Program-made: the position numbers and the translations under genes
Notes under the pieces: model-generated
What the model saw: only the letters and a program-made list of their open reading frames with translations
Database searches by the model: none
Told to the model about the DNA's origin: nothing
NCBI RefSeq assembly: GCF_026929975.1
Contig: NZ_JANHOK010000003.1
Location: 62,001-126,000 of the forward strand
DNA: 64,000 bases
Origin: Bartonella sp. F02
Lineage (GTDB): Bacteria > Pseudomonadota > Alphaproteobacteria > Rhizobiales > Rhizobiaceae
Direction of reading: 5' to 3'
In this document: one piece after another, positions 1 through 10,154 of the stretch
How positions within the stretch are numbered: the first letter of the stretch is position 1
Layout of the letters: the number at the start of each line of letters is the position of its first letter

Positions 1-1045
1 CAATGAGAAATGATGTATTAGAAGAGAGATCGAAATTTGCAAAACTAACACCAGCATTTGCAAAGGCAAAAATTGGCATGATACCATATGCTACCCATGG
101 ATGCAGTGCTTTTTGAATGCGTGTTACAGGCGCAATTGCATCGCGTTGTCCTTTACTCATTTTTTTCAATGTTGTTGAGATATGATGGAGGTCTGTTTTG
201 GTATTTTTTTCTTGAAGCGTCTTAATTGCATTACTGAGTGTTGTGAGTAAAGCGACGAAATTACGATTAGGTAAGACTGGAGTCATCATGCCTAAAATAA
301 CACCAGCAAGAGATGGATGAATCCCAGTTATCAGCAAACCACACCAAATAATGGCACCAGGTAAAATATAGAGCCATGCTGATGCAAAACCAATCCATTG
401 AAAGAATAACACTAAAACAATTCCTGATGCTGCTAATGGTAAACCATTGAGATCAAGATTACTTGAGTAAAAAAAGGCAATGATAAGAACAGCAATAATA
501 TCATCAATGATTGCGAGTGATAGAAGGATAACATGAAGATTTGTAGGAATTGCTCTTCCAAGAAGAGCGAGAATCCCCAGAGCAAAAGCAATGTCAGTAG
601 CAGTCGGTACTGCCCAGCCATAAATATGACCACCATTTAAGTTAAGGCTAAGATAAATAATTGCCGGCAGACAAACCCCACCTATTGCTGCAATAATTGG
701 TAGAGTTGCTTGTTTGAGATTAGCAAGAGCACCTTCATGAATTTCGCGTCTGATTTCCATACCTGCGACGAGAAAAAATATAGTCATAAGAGCATCATTA
801 ACCCAAAAATGTAAATCTTTTGACACAGTAATATGACCAAGGTTAAAACCAAGCTGGGTATGCCAAAAAGCCTCATAAAAAGAAGCATATTCAGAATTAG
901 CAAAAATAAGTGCTGCTGCGGCTGCAAATAAAAGAACAATACCGCTTAGAGCTTCAATATGAAGAAAACGTTCAATGGCAGAAAGCGCGCGATTGGTAAT
1001 ACGAGAAGCGCGATTTTGTAAGCGATTTGAAGATGAATCCGTCAT
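1..1045 (-). CDS. nhaA: Na+/H+ antiporter NhaA (3' end beyond window)
   Basis: Inner-membrane electrogenic Na+/H+ exchanger that expels sodium and controls cytoplasmic pH. The reading frame is open from an ATG at 1043-1045 to the left edge of the window, giving 348 visible residues; the C-terminus lies outside. Upstream of the ATG the minus strand reads GGAGTTAC, a good ribosome binding site. The two NhaA signatures are present: ATDIAFALG, which holds the Asp equivalent to E. coli D133, and LAIIDDIIAVLI, which holds the pair equivalent to D163/D164. Multiple hydrophobic segments follow, starting with IEALSGIVLLFAAAAAL. The first 25 residues are polar and basic, typical of the rhizobial NhaA N-terminus. 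Identification is firm; only the C-terminal end is unseen. Confidence 0.93.
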   Translation of the reverse strand, partial: MTDSSSNRLQNRASRITNRALSAIERFLHIEALSGIVLLFAAAAALIFANSEYASFYEAFWHTQLGFNLGHITVSKDLHFWVNDALMTIFFLVAGMEIRREIHEGALANLKQATLPIIAAIGGVCLPAIIYLSLNLNGGHIYGWAVPTATDIAFALGILALLGRAIPTNLHVILLSLAIIDDIIAVLIIAFFYSSNLDLNGLPLAASGIVLVLFFQWIGFASAWLYILPGAIIWCGLLITGIHPSLAGVILGMMTPVLPNRNFVALLTTLSNAIKTLQEKNTKTDLHHISTTLKKMSKGQRDAIAPVTRIQKALHPWVAYGIMPIFAFANAGVSFANFDLSSNTSFLI

Positions 1046-1195
1046 AAAGTAACTCCAAATATCAAAAGTTATCTCTGATAATACATATGATTTGCATATT
1101 CTTGTTTGTGTCGTTGATATGGTTTCATATACATGAAAAAAACAGGAGTGAAAGTGATTATTATATCAAAAAAGATTTTTTAAATATCCCATTTT

Positions 1196-2899
1196 TCAAT
1201 GGGACATTTCATTTTTGATCGTTAAATTGACTTTGCTCAAAGCTGTTGAGAGACTATTTTTTAGGGCAGTCTCAAGATCATTAATGGTAAGACCTTTGCT
1301 ATCCTTTGCTTTTATTGTAATAATTAACGTTTGTGGATTTTTAGCAAAATCACCAAGAGATTTTGAAATACTCGCAGCTTGATCACGATCTTTTAACAAA
1401 AATTGAGGGCTTTGCGTCATCATTAAATAGAAATCATCATATAACTCTTTTTTTAAATCATGCGTGTTGTCACCCAAATTCTGAGCTAGATAAGAAAAAA
1501 GTTTATCAAAGAGGCCAGTATCCGTATAGCGTAGGTTAATTTCGGTTATATTAAGATCTTGAGAAGCTAACGCCATTGCATTTTTATGACCAGAAAAGAG
1601 CGCTTGATCCACATCAGTTATTTTAGCTGATATTTTCCCTGATCCCAAATCTTTGATGTTAAAAGAGATTGCGTTAAGAAGCAGCACACGTTCCTTTTCA
1701 TTGTAAGAAGCATCAAGTTCTCCTGAAAAATTAATGTGTTTAAAATCTATATTTTCAAGAGAATTTCCATCTCTTTTTTCTACTTCTTTAGAGGAAATTA
1801 AAAGATTATTGAGAGATACAAAAAGTTTTCTTGGTATGGTTTGTTGCCATTGGCTTGGTTTGAATTGAAATGTTTCAAGTGTTGCTTTAAATTTTTGGTT
1901 ATCAATAATTGCTTTATCAATTTGAGCATCAACAGAGGTAATCGCGGAAAGGCCATTTATAAGAATAGCGCTTTGCACTTGTCTTGTGGCTTCTTTATTG
2001 TTGGTATTTTTTGCATTAAAATAATCTTGAACAAGTTTTTTCGGAGATTGTTCGAAGGGTCTCATTTTGAGGCCGGATGTTTTAAATTTGTTAAAAGAAA
2101 AAGAAGCATTTTTTTCTTCTCCTTCAAAAATATCAATGATTACATTCTCCAGTGCAATGGGGCCAGTAACGGTTTTATCTTGATGAAAGGCATTATTTTT
2201 TTCATTAAAGAGAGAATAGGTATATCCAATGTCAATATTATGAGCTTTTATTGTATCGCTTTTAGCTACTAAAAATGTTGGTTTGGGTGTGTTGGTAATT
2301 GTTGTTGCTAGGTTTACATTGGTGATTATATTTTTGATTGAAATAGAACGAATATGGCCATTTTTTAAACCAGAAAGATGAAAATTATTTATGGTGATTG
2401 TTTCAGATTGTTTATTCTCATGATTAATGGAAAATAATATCTCTGGTGCAAAAGTTGATGCGACGTCAATACGCATAAGTAATTGCAAAAGACGAGATGT
2501 AATTTCGGTATTTTTTTCTTTTAAAAATACATTATTGAAAGAAATTTGGGGGATTTGTACGTGAAAGTTATTTTTTTTTAAGTCAACATCGTAAAGTGTA
2601 AAAGTTCCAGGAATAAAAGAAATAGGAGGACGACCTGAAATGGCACCAATTTTAAGTGATATGTTTTCTGGAGTGGGGATAATAACATTTTTTAAGTTGA
2701 TTTTTCCAGCAATACTAATTTCAGTTTTTTCTGCATTGATAGAACGACGTGCTATTTCTTTTTTAACAAACTTGTCGAGATAAGGCTTAACTGTATAAAA
2801 CCCACCAGCAAATATGATTGCAAAAATAGTAATAAATCCAATAATATACGTTAACCAGTATTTTTTATGATTTTCATGTTCATAATTAAAATTGACCAT
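1196..2899 (-). CDS. Membrane-anchored conserved protein of unknown function
   Basis: I do not recognise a named family. The product is about 567 residues: a short cytoplasmic N-terminus rich in His/Asn/Lys, one transmembrane helix (YIIGFITIFAIIFAGGF, about residues 20-37), then a long soluble domain expected on the periplasmic side. The soluble part is rich in beta-forming alternation and phrases such as GKINLKNVIIPTP and FTLYDVDLKK, reminiscent in style of AsmA-like lipid-transfer proteins, but this is only a resemblance. The start chosen is the ATG at 2899, preceded on the minus strand by GAAAGAAGAAAT; an in-frame ATG 24 bases upstream (2923) has no better site. It is monocistronic, between nhaA and a divergently transcribed permease. 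Confidence 0.8.
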   Translation of the reverse strand: MVNFNYEHENHKKYWLTYIIGFITIFAIIFAGGFYTVKPYLDKFVKKEIARRSINAEKTEISIAGKINLKNVIIPTPENISLKIGAISGRPPISFIPGTFTLYDVDLKKNNFHVQIPQISFNNVFLKEKNTEITSRLLQLLMRIDVASTFAPEILFSINHENKQSETITINNFHLSGLKNGHIRSISIKNIITNVNLATTITNTPKPTFLVAKSDTIKAHNIDIGYTYSLFNEKNNAFHQDKTVTGPIALENVIIDIFEGEEKNASFSFNKFKTSGLKMRPFEQSPKKLVQDYFNAKNTNNKEATRQVQSAILINGLSAITSVDAQIDKAIIDNQKFKATLETFQFKPSQWQQTIPRKLFVSLNNLLISSKEVEKRDGNSLENIDFKHINFSGELDASYNEKERVLLLNAISFNIKDLGSGKISAKITDVDQALFSGHKNAMALASQDLNITEINLRYTDTGLFDKLFSYLAQNLGDNTHDLKKELYDDFYLMMTQSPQFLLKDRDQAASISKSLGDFAKNPQTLIITIKAKDSKGLTINDLETALKNSLSTALSKVNLTIKNEMSH

Positions 2900-3284
2900 T
2901 ATTTCTTCTTTCAATTTTATCACTATGTATTGAGAGCGTAAATAAATACCTTTTGGGGGAAAAGAGATATTGAAGAGATGATGTGCACCAATTTAATATC
3001 TGTTTATTTGTCTGTTTCTTTTATAATTATCAATGGAATATTTTTAGTCTTTTTTTTGATAAGTATCAACTATCATAATTTTTTGTAGTTGCGAATTTTG
3101 TCAAAGCGTTATGTATTTACAAAAGAACTGTGAGAAGAAATAAAAAAAGCAGTATATTGATCATTGTTCTCTATCATTTAATATATTGGCTACATTGGGT
3201 TTTATATTGTCGCGTATGATAGAAAGCGTTAAAAAAATAAATGTGTTATAGATCATTGTGGATTAATAAGGAGAGAGGGGTATC
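2900..3284. other. Intergenic spacer, divergent promoters expected
   Basis: About 385 AT-rich bases between two divergent genes, so it must hold both their promoters. I see no RNA gene, no repeat and no convincing gene remnant. A strong purine-rich ribosome binding site (AAGGAGAGAGGGG, 3268-3280) belongs to the permease that starts at 3285. Confidence 0.5.
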
Positions 3285-5057
3285 GTGACAGAAGATCAAA
3301 TAATGGCTTTTTCTATCATCGGTCTTATGATGGTTGTTTTTATTTGGGACCGTTTTCGTTATGATATTGTTGCCATTTGTACGTTGTTGATTACCTGTAT
3401 TGTCGGTCTTGTTAGTCCAAAGGAAGCATTTAGCGGTTTTAGCAATGATATTGTCATTATTGTGGGAAGTGTATTTGTGGTGAGTGCAGCTGTCTCGCGT
3501 TCTGGTGTGATGGAATTTATTATTCAACGGATATGGCCTGATGTGAAATCGATACGAATCCAGTTAGCTTTTTTAGTTATTACTGTGATGCTATTATCAA
3601 CATTTGTTAAAAATATTGGTGCCTTAGCTATTATGCTTCCAATTGCTTTCCAGTTTGCTCGTCGTTCTCAAGTTTCCCCATCCATCTTTCTGATGCCAAT
3701 GTCGTTTGGTTCTTTGCTTGGAGGGCTGATGACGCAAATTGGCACATCGCCGAATATTGTTATTTCAGCTATGCGAGAACGTTTGGTGGGAAGTTCTTTC
3801 ACCATGTTTGATTTTACTCCAGTGGGTGCGGTAGTTGCTGCTGTTGGTTTTTTGTATTTGGTATTTTTTTCTTGGCGTTTGCCTGCCCGTGTGCGTTCAG
3901 GTGTATCATTTGATGATGCGATTGATATTCGTAATTATATTTCAGAAATTCGTGTTCCAGTTAATTCTTCGATTGTTGGCAAAACTATTATGGATCTTGT
4001 TAAGCCGTCAAGCGGTGAAGTCATGGTTATTCAAGTTATTAGAAATAATGTATCTATTTCTCCGTTTCCAGACTTTATTTTATCTGAGAAAGATATTGTG
4101 TTGTTAGAAGGCTCGCATACAGGATTAGATAGTGTCATTAATTCTGCTCGTTTAGAATTTTCTATGGGTCGTGCTATTTCTGCGGGAGATAAAGATGGTG
4201 ATATTGATGTTATTGAGGCAGTCATTACACATAATTCACCTCTCATTGGAATGAATGTTAAAAAGTTCTCGCTATTTGATCGCCATGATGTAAATTTGCT
4301 TGCATTAAGTCGTCAACATGAAAGAATACGAGAAAAATTTGGAGACATTATTTTTCGTTTTGGAGATGTGATCGTTTTACAGGCGAAAGAGACGATTATT
4401 CCGAATTTATTGCGTGAACTGAAATGTCTTCCTTTAGCAAAACGCAATATTATGTTCGGGAATTTACGGTATGGTTTGTTATCGCTGTCTATTTTATTTG
4501 TAGCGATTGTTTTGACTGCTTTGCAAATTGTTCCTGTTGCGTTTTCTTTCTTTACTGCTGCTGCTGCGATGGTTGTTTTTCGAATTATTCCGGCGCGTGA
4601 TTTGTATCAGGCTTTGGATGGTCAAATACTGATATTATTAGCAGCTCTTATTCCCGTGAGTGAGGCATTAGAAAAAACAGGAAGTACGGATCTCATTGGG
4701 CATTGGCTTAGTCAAATTGCTGTATTTTTACCACCATTTGGAGCTTTAGCGCTTATGTTGATTACAGCAATGCTTGTAACGCCATTTTTAAATAACGCTG
4801 CAACGGTGATGATGGTTGCTCCGATTGCATCAAGCTTTGCTCATTCTCTTCATTATAAACCTGAAGCTTTTTTAATGGCGGTTGCAATTGGTGCTGGGTG
4901 CGAGTTTCTCACACCTATTGGACATCAATGTAATATGTTGGTGATGGGGCCAGGTGGTTATCGTTTTAGTGATTATTTACGATTTGGTGCACCGTTAGCT
5001 GTTTTAGTAGCAGTGGTTGCAGTTCCAATGTTAATGTGGATTTGGCCATTACAATGA
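3285..5057 (+). CDS. SLC13-family permease with two RCK_C domains
   Basis: Probable sodium- or proton-coupled anion transporter of the divalent-anion symporter (SLC13/CitT/ArsB-like) superfamily; the substrate cannot be told from sequence. The 590 residues fall into a first block of membrane helices (about 1-200), two tandem soluble RCK_C/TrkA_C-type domains (about 215-290 and 305-385; each ends in a D-x-V-L/V-L strand, as in EKDIVLLEG and FGDVIVLQA), and a second block of helices (about 395-590). Family-like helix-hairpin motifs are MTQIGTSPNIVIS in the first half and LTPIGHQCNMLVMGPGGYRF in the second. The start is a GTG at 3285 with a very strong Shine-Dalgarno. It appears monocistronic. 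The RCK_C pair suggests ligand-gated control of transport, known in this family but not proven here. Confidence 0.88.
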   Translation: MTEDQIMAFSIIGLMMVVFIWDRFRYDIVAICTLLITCIVGLVSPKEAFSGFSNDIVIIVGSVFVVSAAVSRSGVMEFIIQRIWPDVKSIRIQLAFLVITVMLLSTFVKNIGALAIMLPIAFQFARRSQVSPSIFLMPMSFGSLLGGLMTQIGTSPNIVISAMRERLVGSSFTMFDFTPVGAVVAAVGFLYLVFFSWRLPARVRSGVSFDDAIDIRNYISEIRVPVNSSIVGKTIMDLVKPSSGEVMVIQVIRNNVSISPFPDFILSEKDIVLLEGSHTGLDSVINSARLEFSMGRAISAGDKDGDIDVIEAVITHNSPLIGMNVKKFSLFDRHDVNLLALSRQHERIREKFGDIIFRFGDVIVLQAKETIIPNLLRELKCLPLAKRNIMFGNLRYGLLSLSILFVAIVLTALQIVPVAFSFFTAAAAMVVFRIIPARDLYQALDGQILILLAALIPVSEALEKTGSTDLIGHWLSQIAVFLPPFGALALMLITAMLVTPFLNNAATVMMVAPIASSFAHSLHYKPEAFLMAVAIGAGCEFLTPIGHQCNMLVMGPGGYRFSDYLRFGAPLAVLVAVVAVPMLMWIWPLQ

Positions 5058-5511
5058 TCGTTAGATCTTGTAAACGTATATTACAGAACATTTCCAATAC
5101 AATGAAAGAAAAATGAAAAAATATATTTTTATAATTATAGAACACTGTAACAAAAAATGTGCAGGTGTTGACTTTATATGATCCAACACGAGTATTTTGT
5201 TCTTTATGTTTTTTGTTATTGTAATAAATAAGTTTAACTGAGCACTGTATTATTATTTTAACTCAATAATTAAGTGAGCATAAATATATTATATATTTCT
5301 ATATTAATTTGTATTCTTTGATAATAATATCAATAGATAAAAGCTGTTGTATTAGCTGAGAGATAAGTGTAGAAATACACGCTGGTATGGAGATGTGTTG
5401 GTTTTATGTTTCTTAACTAAAGGTTGAGAGATTTTTAGGTGGATAAGGTGCTATCGTTGTTCATTTATGTACGAAAGTGCAACTATTAATTTTTTTCAAG
5501 GTAATATATAT
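5058..5511. other. Intergenic spacer, nothing recognised
   Basis: About 450 AT-rich bases between the permease and the TPR protein. It has stop codons in all frames, and I see no RNA gene or recognisable gene remnant. A TTGACT at about 5168 could be a -35 element but has no clear -10 partner. The promoter of the downstream TPR-der unit should lie in the last 200 bases. Confidence 0.4.
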
Positions 5512-6183
5512 ATGTCGTATGATAGTTTTATTGCTGAAGTAAATGCGGAGTTTCGTCAAGAAAAAGTCTTATCTTTTTGGAAACGTTATGGTTTTTTGAT
5601 TATCACTGGAATTATTATTTTCGTATCAGCGGTAATTGTTTACCAAGTCTACCATCATATGCAAATGAATAAAGCTGGTCGTGTTAGTGATACATTGATC
5701 GAAAGTTTTGATTTGGCAGATTCTCGTCGTTTTGATGAAGCAATGAAACAATTAGAAAAGGTTAAAGAATCTGATTTTGGGGTGTATCCTTTTCTTGCTC
5801 GTTTACGTGAAGCTTCTTTGTTGATGGAACAAGGAGCTGCTGAAAAATCGGTGGAAGTATTCGATGTTGTTGCAGCGGATGAAAAAGCACCGCAAATATT
5901 GCGGAAAGTCGCACAGATTCGAGCAGCTTATATTCTAGTTGATATAGGTACATTTGAAGATGTAAAGAAACGTGTCGGCAATATGGCGAATGATATTGAT
6001 TTTATGCGTATGTCTGCAAGAGAGGCCTTAGGTTTAGCTGCTTACAAAGAAAATAAGATAGATGAAGCGCTTTATTATTTTCGGAAAATTTCTGAAGAAA
6101 ATGCATTAGAGTTAAAAATAACAGATCGGGCAAAGATTATGCTTGAATTCATTCAGGCTGAAGGTAAGGCCAATAAGGAATAA
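5512..6183 (+). CDS. YfgM-like tetratricopeptide membrane protein
   Basis: Predicted inner-membrane protein of about 223 residues with one transmembrane helix (FLIITGIIIFVSAVIVYQV, near residues 27-46) and a periplasmic TPR domain. It resembles the YfgM/TPR_21 family, which associates with the SecYEG translocon in enterobacteria; that role is known for the family and is not shown here. The start ATG at 5512 (MSYDSFIAEV) is preferred because AAGG lies about 10 bases upstream and the N-terminus then matches the usual short cytoplasmic tail; an in-frame ATG at 5467 would add 15 residues. The gene ends 4 bases before der, so the two are almost certainly co-transcribed. This pairing is common in alphaproteobacteria and mirrors the yfgM-yfgL-der neighbourhood of E. 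coli. Confidence 0.85.
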   Translation: MSYDSFIAEVNAEFRQEKVLSFWKRYGFLIITGIIIFVSAVIVYQVYHHMQMNKAGRVSDTLIESFDLADSRRFDEAMKQLEKVKESDFGVYPFLARLREASLLMEQGAAEKSVEVFDVVAADEKAPQILRKVAQIRAAYILVDIGTFEDVKKRVGNMANDIDFMRMSAREALGLAAYKENKIDEALYYFRKISEENALELKITDRAKIMLEFIQAEGKANKE

Positions 6184-6187
6184 ATGA

Positions 6188-7615
6188 ATGAACCTTACCA
6201 TTGCTATAATTGGCCGACCTAATGTTGGAAAATCGACGCTATTTAATCGTTTGGTTGGACAAAAGTTAGCTTTAGTTGATGATAAGCCTGGTGTGACGCG
6301 AGATAGACGTATTCATGCTGCAAAACTTCAAGATTTACGTTTTGATATTATTGATACGGCTGGTTTGGAAGATGCAAGTGATCATACACTTGAGAAGCGT
6401 ATGCGTTCTCAAACGCAGGCTGCTATTGATGAATCGAATCTCATTTTGTTTGTTTTTGATGCAAAAAATGGAATTACGCCAAGCGATTTGAATTTTGCGT
6501 CACTTGTTCGCAAATCAGGAAAACCGATTGTGCTTGTTGCGAATAAATCTGAGTCAAAAGCAGCTATAGGAGGCGAGTATGAAGCTTGGTCATTAGGTTT
6601 AGGCGAACCGTGCTTAATTTCTGCTGAACATGGTTTGGGTCTTACAGATCTTCGTGATGCAATTGTGAATGCTGTTGGGGAAAAGAAAGCTTTTGAGAAA
6701 AAGAATGAGCGAAAACACATTGCTTTACAATCTATATCTTTTGAGAATGATATTGATAACTTAACAGAAGATATTCCTGCTTACGATGAAAATAAACCGA
6801 TTCGAATTGCTGTCGCAGGACGCCCAAACACAGGAAAATCGACACTTATTAACACTATGTTGAAGCAAGATCGTTTGCTAACTGGGCCTGAAGCAGGTAT
6901 CACACGCGATTCTATAGCCGTTGATTGGGAATGGCGTAATCGTCATATTAGACTTTTTGATACTGCAGGTTTGCGTCGAAAATCAAAAATTCAGGAAAAG
7001 TTAGAAAAGCTTTCTGTTGCAGACACATTACGTTCGATTCGTTTTGCAGAAGTTGTCGTGATTGTTTTTGATGCAACGATGCCTTTTGAAAAGCAAGATT
7101 TACAAATTACTGATCTTGTGATTCGCGAAGGCAGGGTTCCTATTATTGCTTTCAATAAATGGGATCTTATTCACAATCGCCAAGAAACATTGGCTGAGTT
7201 GTATGAAAAATGTGCGCGTCTTCTCCCTCAAATTCGTGGTTTGAGAGCTGTTCCTTTGTCAGGCCAGTATGGTCAAGGGATTGATAAGCTTATGGAAAAT
7301 ATAACAATGATTCATCGTGTGTGGAATCGTCGTGTTTCTACAGGAAAGCTTAATCGTTGGCTTGAGTCTGTTGTTGCGCGTCATCCTCCACCTACGATTG
7401 CCGGACGTCGATTGAAGGTTAAATATATAACACAGGTTAAGACACGTCCTCCTGGGTTTGTGATTTCTTGTTCGCGGCCTGATGTCATGCCTCAATCATA
7501 TTTACGTTATCTTTCTAATGAGCTGCGTGATGCGTTTGATATACTGGGCGTTCCAATTCGTTTGTCATTAAAAGCATCTGATAATCCCTTTGCAAAATAT
7601 GCAAAAAAAAGGTAG
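6188..7615 (+). CDS. der: Ribosome-assembly GTPase Der (EngA)
   Basis: Essential GTPase needed for maturation of the 50S ribosomal subunit. The 475 residues contain the diagnostic pair of tandem G domains: the first P-loop GRPNVGKST near residue 9 with DTAGLED and NKSE motifs, and the second P-loop GRPNTGKST near residue 212 with [10 protein letters not shown] and NKWD. The C-terminal KH-like domain follows (about residues 375-475), including the typical [18 protein letters not shown] stretch. The linker between the G domains is a little acidic and longer than in E. coli, as usual in rhizobia. The start is the ATG at 6188, 4 bases after the TPR gene, whose last codons supply an AAGGAA ribosome binding site. 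Confidence 0.98.
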   Translation: MNLTIAIIGRPNVGKSTLFNRLVGQKLALVDDKPGVTRDRRIHAAKLQDLRFDIIDTAGLEDASDHTLEKRMRSQTQAAIDESNLILFVFDAKNGITPSDLNFASLVRKSGKPIVLVANKSESKAAIGGEYEAWSLGLGEPCLISAEHGLGLTDLRDAIVNAVGEKKAFEKKNERKHIALQSISFENDIDNLTEDIPAYDENKPIRIAVAGRPNTGKSTLINTMLKQDRLLTGPEAGITRDSIAVDWEWRNRHIRLFDTAGLRRKSKIQEKLEKLSVADTLRSIRFAEVVVIVFDATMPFEKQDLQITDLVIREGRVPIIAFNKWDLIHNRQETLAELYEKCARLLPQIRGLRAVPLSGQYGQGIDKLMENITMIHRVWNRRVSTGKLNRWLESVVARHPPPTIAGRRLKVKYITQVKTRPPGFVISCSRPDVMPQSYLRYLSNELRDAFDILGVPIRLSLKASDNPFAKYAKKR

Positions 7616-7880
7616 CTTTTACGTGTTTTTAAAAGTTTATATGAAATGTAATTTTGTTTTGTTAATACCGACTGTTATGGGAAGGATAATGACAGAAACG
7701 ACAGTGAGTTAATCAATATACTATGGTAATTAAGCAACATGTTCTTATGATTTAATAATATGTGGTTTATTTTAGTTTTTTTGATAGCTAAAGTTGATAA
7801 AGTTGAGATATATATTTTGCGAAACTCATGATTGTTTTATTTTTTGGTGAAAATCCTTGTGGTAGATTCTTTTTGGCAGC
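7616..7880. other. Spacer between der and the ATP synthase promoter
   Basis: About 265 AT-rich bases with no gene, RNA or repeat that I can support. The der-atpI gap is about 350 bases in all; its last part contains the promoter listed separately at 7881-7909. Confidence 0.4.
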
Positions 7881-7909
7881 TTGACGAATAAAATTGGTCA
7901 CAATATGCT
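7881..7909 (+). promoter_or_regulatory. Sigma70-type promoter of the atp F0 operon
   Basis: TTGACG (7881-7886) and TATGCT (7904-7909) are separated by exactly 17 bases, a near-consensus housekeeping promoter. It lies about 50 bases upstream of the atpI start at 7963 and is the only good candidate in the der-atpI gap. Expected transcription start is near 7916. Predicted by eye only. Confidence 0.6.
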
Positions 7910-7962
7910 GCGCGCAATTTTGTAAAATGTGTTTTGGCTTCGCTCGGGTTAGGAAGACACTT

Positions 7963-8385
7963 ATGGAGAAAGACAATGAACCCATTATGTCAGAGAAAGA
8001 AGCTGAAAGACAAGAAAAAGAAGGTTATTGTCAATCAGAGGATTTAACATGCCGGAGTCGAAAATTGGGGTTAGCTTTAATGCGTCAAAAAGCATTAAAG
8101 AAGACAGAAACTAAGGAGGAAGGAAAAGAACAACAAAAGAAAATGGCGCGTGCCATTGAGCTATCTAGTGAATTTCTGGCGAGTATTGTTGTTGGCATTG
8201 TTTTGGGGTTGGGAGTTGACAAACTAGCAGATTCATCACCGTGGGGATTGATATTTTTTCTTTTTCTTGGTTTTGCTGCTGGTGTATTAAGTATTCTTCG
8301 GTCTGTGGGGCATATTGCTCCTAGCCGGTTAGGGCAACGTGGCGCTTCGCGCCAAGATAAAGGGATCGACAGATCCAATAAATGA
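7963..8385 (+). CDS. atpI: ATP synthase protein I
   Basis: Small membrane protein encoded at the head of F0 operons; in other bacteria it helps assemble the c-ring. About 140 residues: a charged N-terminal half, rich in Glu and Lys, and two transmembrane segments ([18 protein letters not shown] and [20 protein letters not shown]) typical of the AtpI family. The ATG at 7963 (MEKDNEP) is chosen because TTAGGAAG lies 6-13 bases upstream; the frame is open back to 7894 but those codons overlap the promoter. The stop TGA at 8383-8385 lies inside the ribosome binding site of atpB, suggesting coupled translation. Confidence 0.88.
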   Translation: MEKDNEPIMSEKEAERQEKEGYCQSEDLTCRSRKLGLALMRQKALKKTETKEEGKEQQKKMARAIELSSEFLASIVVGIVLGLGVDKLADSSPWGLIFFLFLGFAAGVLSILRSVGHIAPSRLGQRGASRQDKGIDRSNK

Positions 8386-8392
8386 GGTTAAA

Positions 8393-9151
8393 GTGACATC
8401 ACATGCTTCGGATCCTGTTCATCAGTTCGAGATTTCACGACTGATTCATATCTCTGTAGGAAATATGGATTTTTCATTTACAAATGTATCGCTTTTTATA
8501 GTTGCTACGGTTGTTTTATCTTCAATTTTCCTTTTTGTTTCATCATCGAGTCGTGGGTTGGTACCAACGCGGATGCAATCTGTTTCTGAAATGGCCTATG
8601 AGTTCGTTGCATCAATGCTGCGCGAATCATCTGGTGTGAAAGGAATGCAATTTTTCCCTCTGGTTTTTTCGTTATTTATTTTTATTTTGGTTGCTAATTT
8701 TATCGGTCTTTTCCCCTATTTTTATACGATTACCTCTCAAATTATGATTACTTTTTCATTGGCAATGTTGGTTATTTTGACGGTAATTGGTTATGGTTTT
8801 TATAAACATGGAATTAGTTTCTTGAGATTGTTTGTTCCCAGTGGGGTTCCTGTGATTATTTTGCCGTTAGTAACGATGATTGAAGTGATTTCCTTCTTCT
8901 CTCGTCCTATTAGTCTTTCACTTCGTTTGTTTGCTAATATGCTTGCTGGTCACATTACACTCAAGGTATTTTCTGGTTTTATTGTCTCAATGATTGGGAT
9001 GGGAGTTATAGGTGTGGGTGGTTCGATTTTGCCGCTTATGATGACTGTTGCAATTACTGCTCTTGAATTTTTGGTTGCGTTTCTTCAAGCTTATGTTTTT
9101 ACAGTTTTAACGTGTATGTATCTCAATGATGCAGTTCATCCGGGACATTAA
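8393..9151 (+). CDS. atpB: ATP synthase F0 subunit a
   Basis: Proton-channel subunit a of F1F0 ATP synthase, inner membrane. It shows the conserved motif [16 protein letters not shown], whose Arg is the essential stator arginine facing the c-ring, and a C-terminal helix ending [22 protein letters not shown]. The proposed start is GTG at 8393 (read as [12 protein letters not shown]), with GAGG five bases upstream; this gives about 252 residues and the D-P-V-H-Q-F N-terminus usual in alphaproteobacteria. An in-frame ATG at 8339 lies inside atpI and is less likely. Second gene of the atpIBEF'F operon; the F1 genes are not in this window, as in other alphaproteobacteria where F0 and F1 operons are separate. 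Confidence 0.96.
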   Translation: MTSHASDPVHQFEISRLIHISVGNMDFSFTNVSLFIVATVVLSSIFLFVSSSSRGLVPTRMQSVSEMAYEFVASMLRESSGVKGMQFFPLVFSLFIFILVANFIGLFPYFYTITSQIMITFSLAMLVILTVIGYGFYKHGISFLRLFVPSGVPVIILPLVTMIEVISFFSRPISLSLRLFANMLAGHITLKVFSGFIVSMIGMGVIGVGGSILPLMMTVAITALEFLVAFLQAYVFTVLTCMYLNDAVHPGH

Positions 9152-9205
9152 TAAAATTGGTGGGTATTCGCCACACAATGCAATTTCGCTTTAAAGGAGA
9201 ATAAT

Positions 9206-9436
9206 ATGGAATTGGTACTTGCAGCAAAATATATTGGCGCTGGTCTTGCGTGTTTTGGTATGGCGGGGACGGCTTTGGGTCTTGGAAATATTTTCGGTAG
9301 TTATCTTACTGGAGCGCTACGGAACCCATCGGCAGCAGATAGTCAGTTTGGTCGTTTAGTTTTCGGTTTTGCTGTGACAGAAGCTTTGGGTATTTTTTCG
9401 TTACTTATTGCTCTTTTGCTTCTTTTTGCAGTTTAA
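9206..9436 (+). CDS. atpE: ATP synthase F0 subunit c
   Basis: Seventy-six-residue proteolipid that forms the rotor ring. Two helices are obvious. The first carries the glycine pattern [17 protein letters not shown], which packs the ring; the polar loop ALRNPSA follows; the second ([21 protein letters not shown]) carries the proton-binding Glu. The start ATG at 9206 follows a strong AAAGGAGAATA ribosome binding site, consistent with the need for many copies per complex. It lies 54 bases after atpB in the same operon. Confidence 0.98.
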   Translation: MELVLAAKYIGAGLACFGMAGTALGLGNIFGSYLTGALRNPSAADSQFGRLVFGFAVTEALGIFSLLIALLLLFAV

Positions 9437-9576
9437 TTGCTATTGAAAGGGTATGTCTATTCTTTTTACAGAGAGCAGACATCCCTTGATGCTTCTTTGT
9501 GGAAGAAAGATTCATCAATTGTTATAAAGCTTTAAATATTAAAACTTCGGTTGAGTTGTTTGGGGAAGAAAATAAG

Positions 9577-10143
9577 ATGTTTGTTTCTAGCGCCTATGCA
9601 CAAGCCACTGAAACACTTGTAGAGCGTATTGAGGATGCGGCGGAGCATGCAAGTCGTGTGTTTCCGCCTTTTGATCTTTCACATTTTAGTTCACATTTTT
9701 TTTGGCTCGTTATTTCTTTTGGGCTTTTTTACCTCTTTATTTCGCGTGTAATTGTTTCACGTATTGGCGGTGTTATTGAGACACGTCGAGACAGAATTGC
9801 ATCTGATTTAGATCAAGCAATGCGTATGAAGCAAGAAGCAGATGCTGTTGTTGAAGAATATGAGCGGGCATTAGCAGAGGCGCGTGTGCAAGCTCATATT
9901 ATTGCTCAAACAGCAAGGGATGAAATCAAAACAAAAACTGAACTTAAACGAAAAGAGCTTGAAGAGAATTTAGAAAAAAAACTGGCAGATGCTGAAGATC
10001 AAATAGCTAAGATTCGAGACAAAGCAATGAAAAGTGTTGGAGCAATTGCAGAGGAAGTAACGCCTGAAATTATTAAAAAATTGATTGATGTTGATGTTAG
10101 TAAAGAATCTGTTAGCTCAGCTGTTAAAGCTGTAAGCTATTAA
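9577..10143 (+). CDS. ATP synthase F0 subunit b'
   Basis: Peripheral-stalk subunit b' of the alphaproteobacterial/photosynthetic type, which pairs with subunit b. About 188 residues: one transmembrane helix ([20 protein letters not shown]) near residue 45, then a long charged coiled coil rich in Ala, Glu, Lys and Arg. The start at ATG 9577 (MFVSSAYAQ) follows GGGGAAG; the frame extends back to a GTG at 9499, but those residues look unlike the family. It is 140 bases after atpE and 11 bases before atpF. Often annotated atpF2, atpG or atpX. Confidence 0.93.
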   Translation: MFVSSAYAQATETLVERIEDAAEHASRVFPPFDLSHFSSHFFWLVISFGLFYLFISRVIVSRIGGVIETRRDRIASDLDQAMRMKQEADAVVEEYERALAEARVQAHIIAQTARDEIKTKTELKRKELEENLEKKLADAEDQIAKIRDKAMKSVGAIAEEVTPEIIKKLIDVDVSKESVSSAVKAVSY

Positions 10144-10154
10144 GGATAATAAAG

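Noticed and set aside
1841-2272. A 143-residue plus-strand frame rich in Phe, Cys and Ile.
   Set aside because: It is antisense to the unassigned membrane-anchored protein gene and looks like reverse-complement codon shadow.
2978-3088. A 36-residue hydrophobic reading frame (ATG 2978, TAG 3086-3088) with GAAGAG directly before the ATG.
   Set aside because: AT-rich DNA gives hydrophobic frames by chance; spacing of the ribosome site is poor and there is no coupling or other support.
3285-5057. Reading the TrkA_C/RCK_C domains as evidence of a potassium channel or Trk system.
   Set aside because: The surrounding helices and hairpin motifs are SLC13/ArsB-like; RCK_C domains are common in this permease family.
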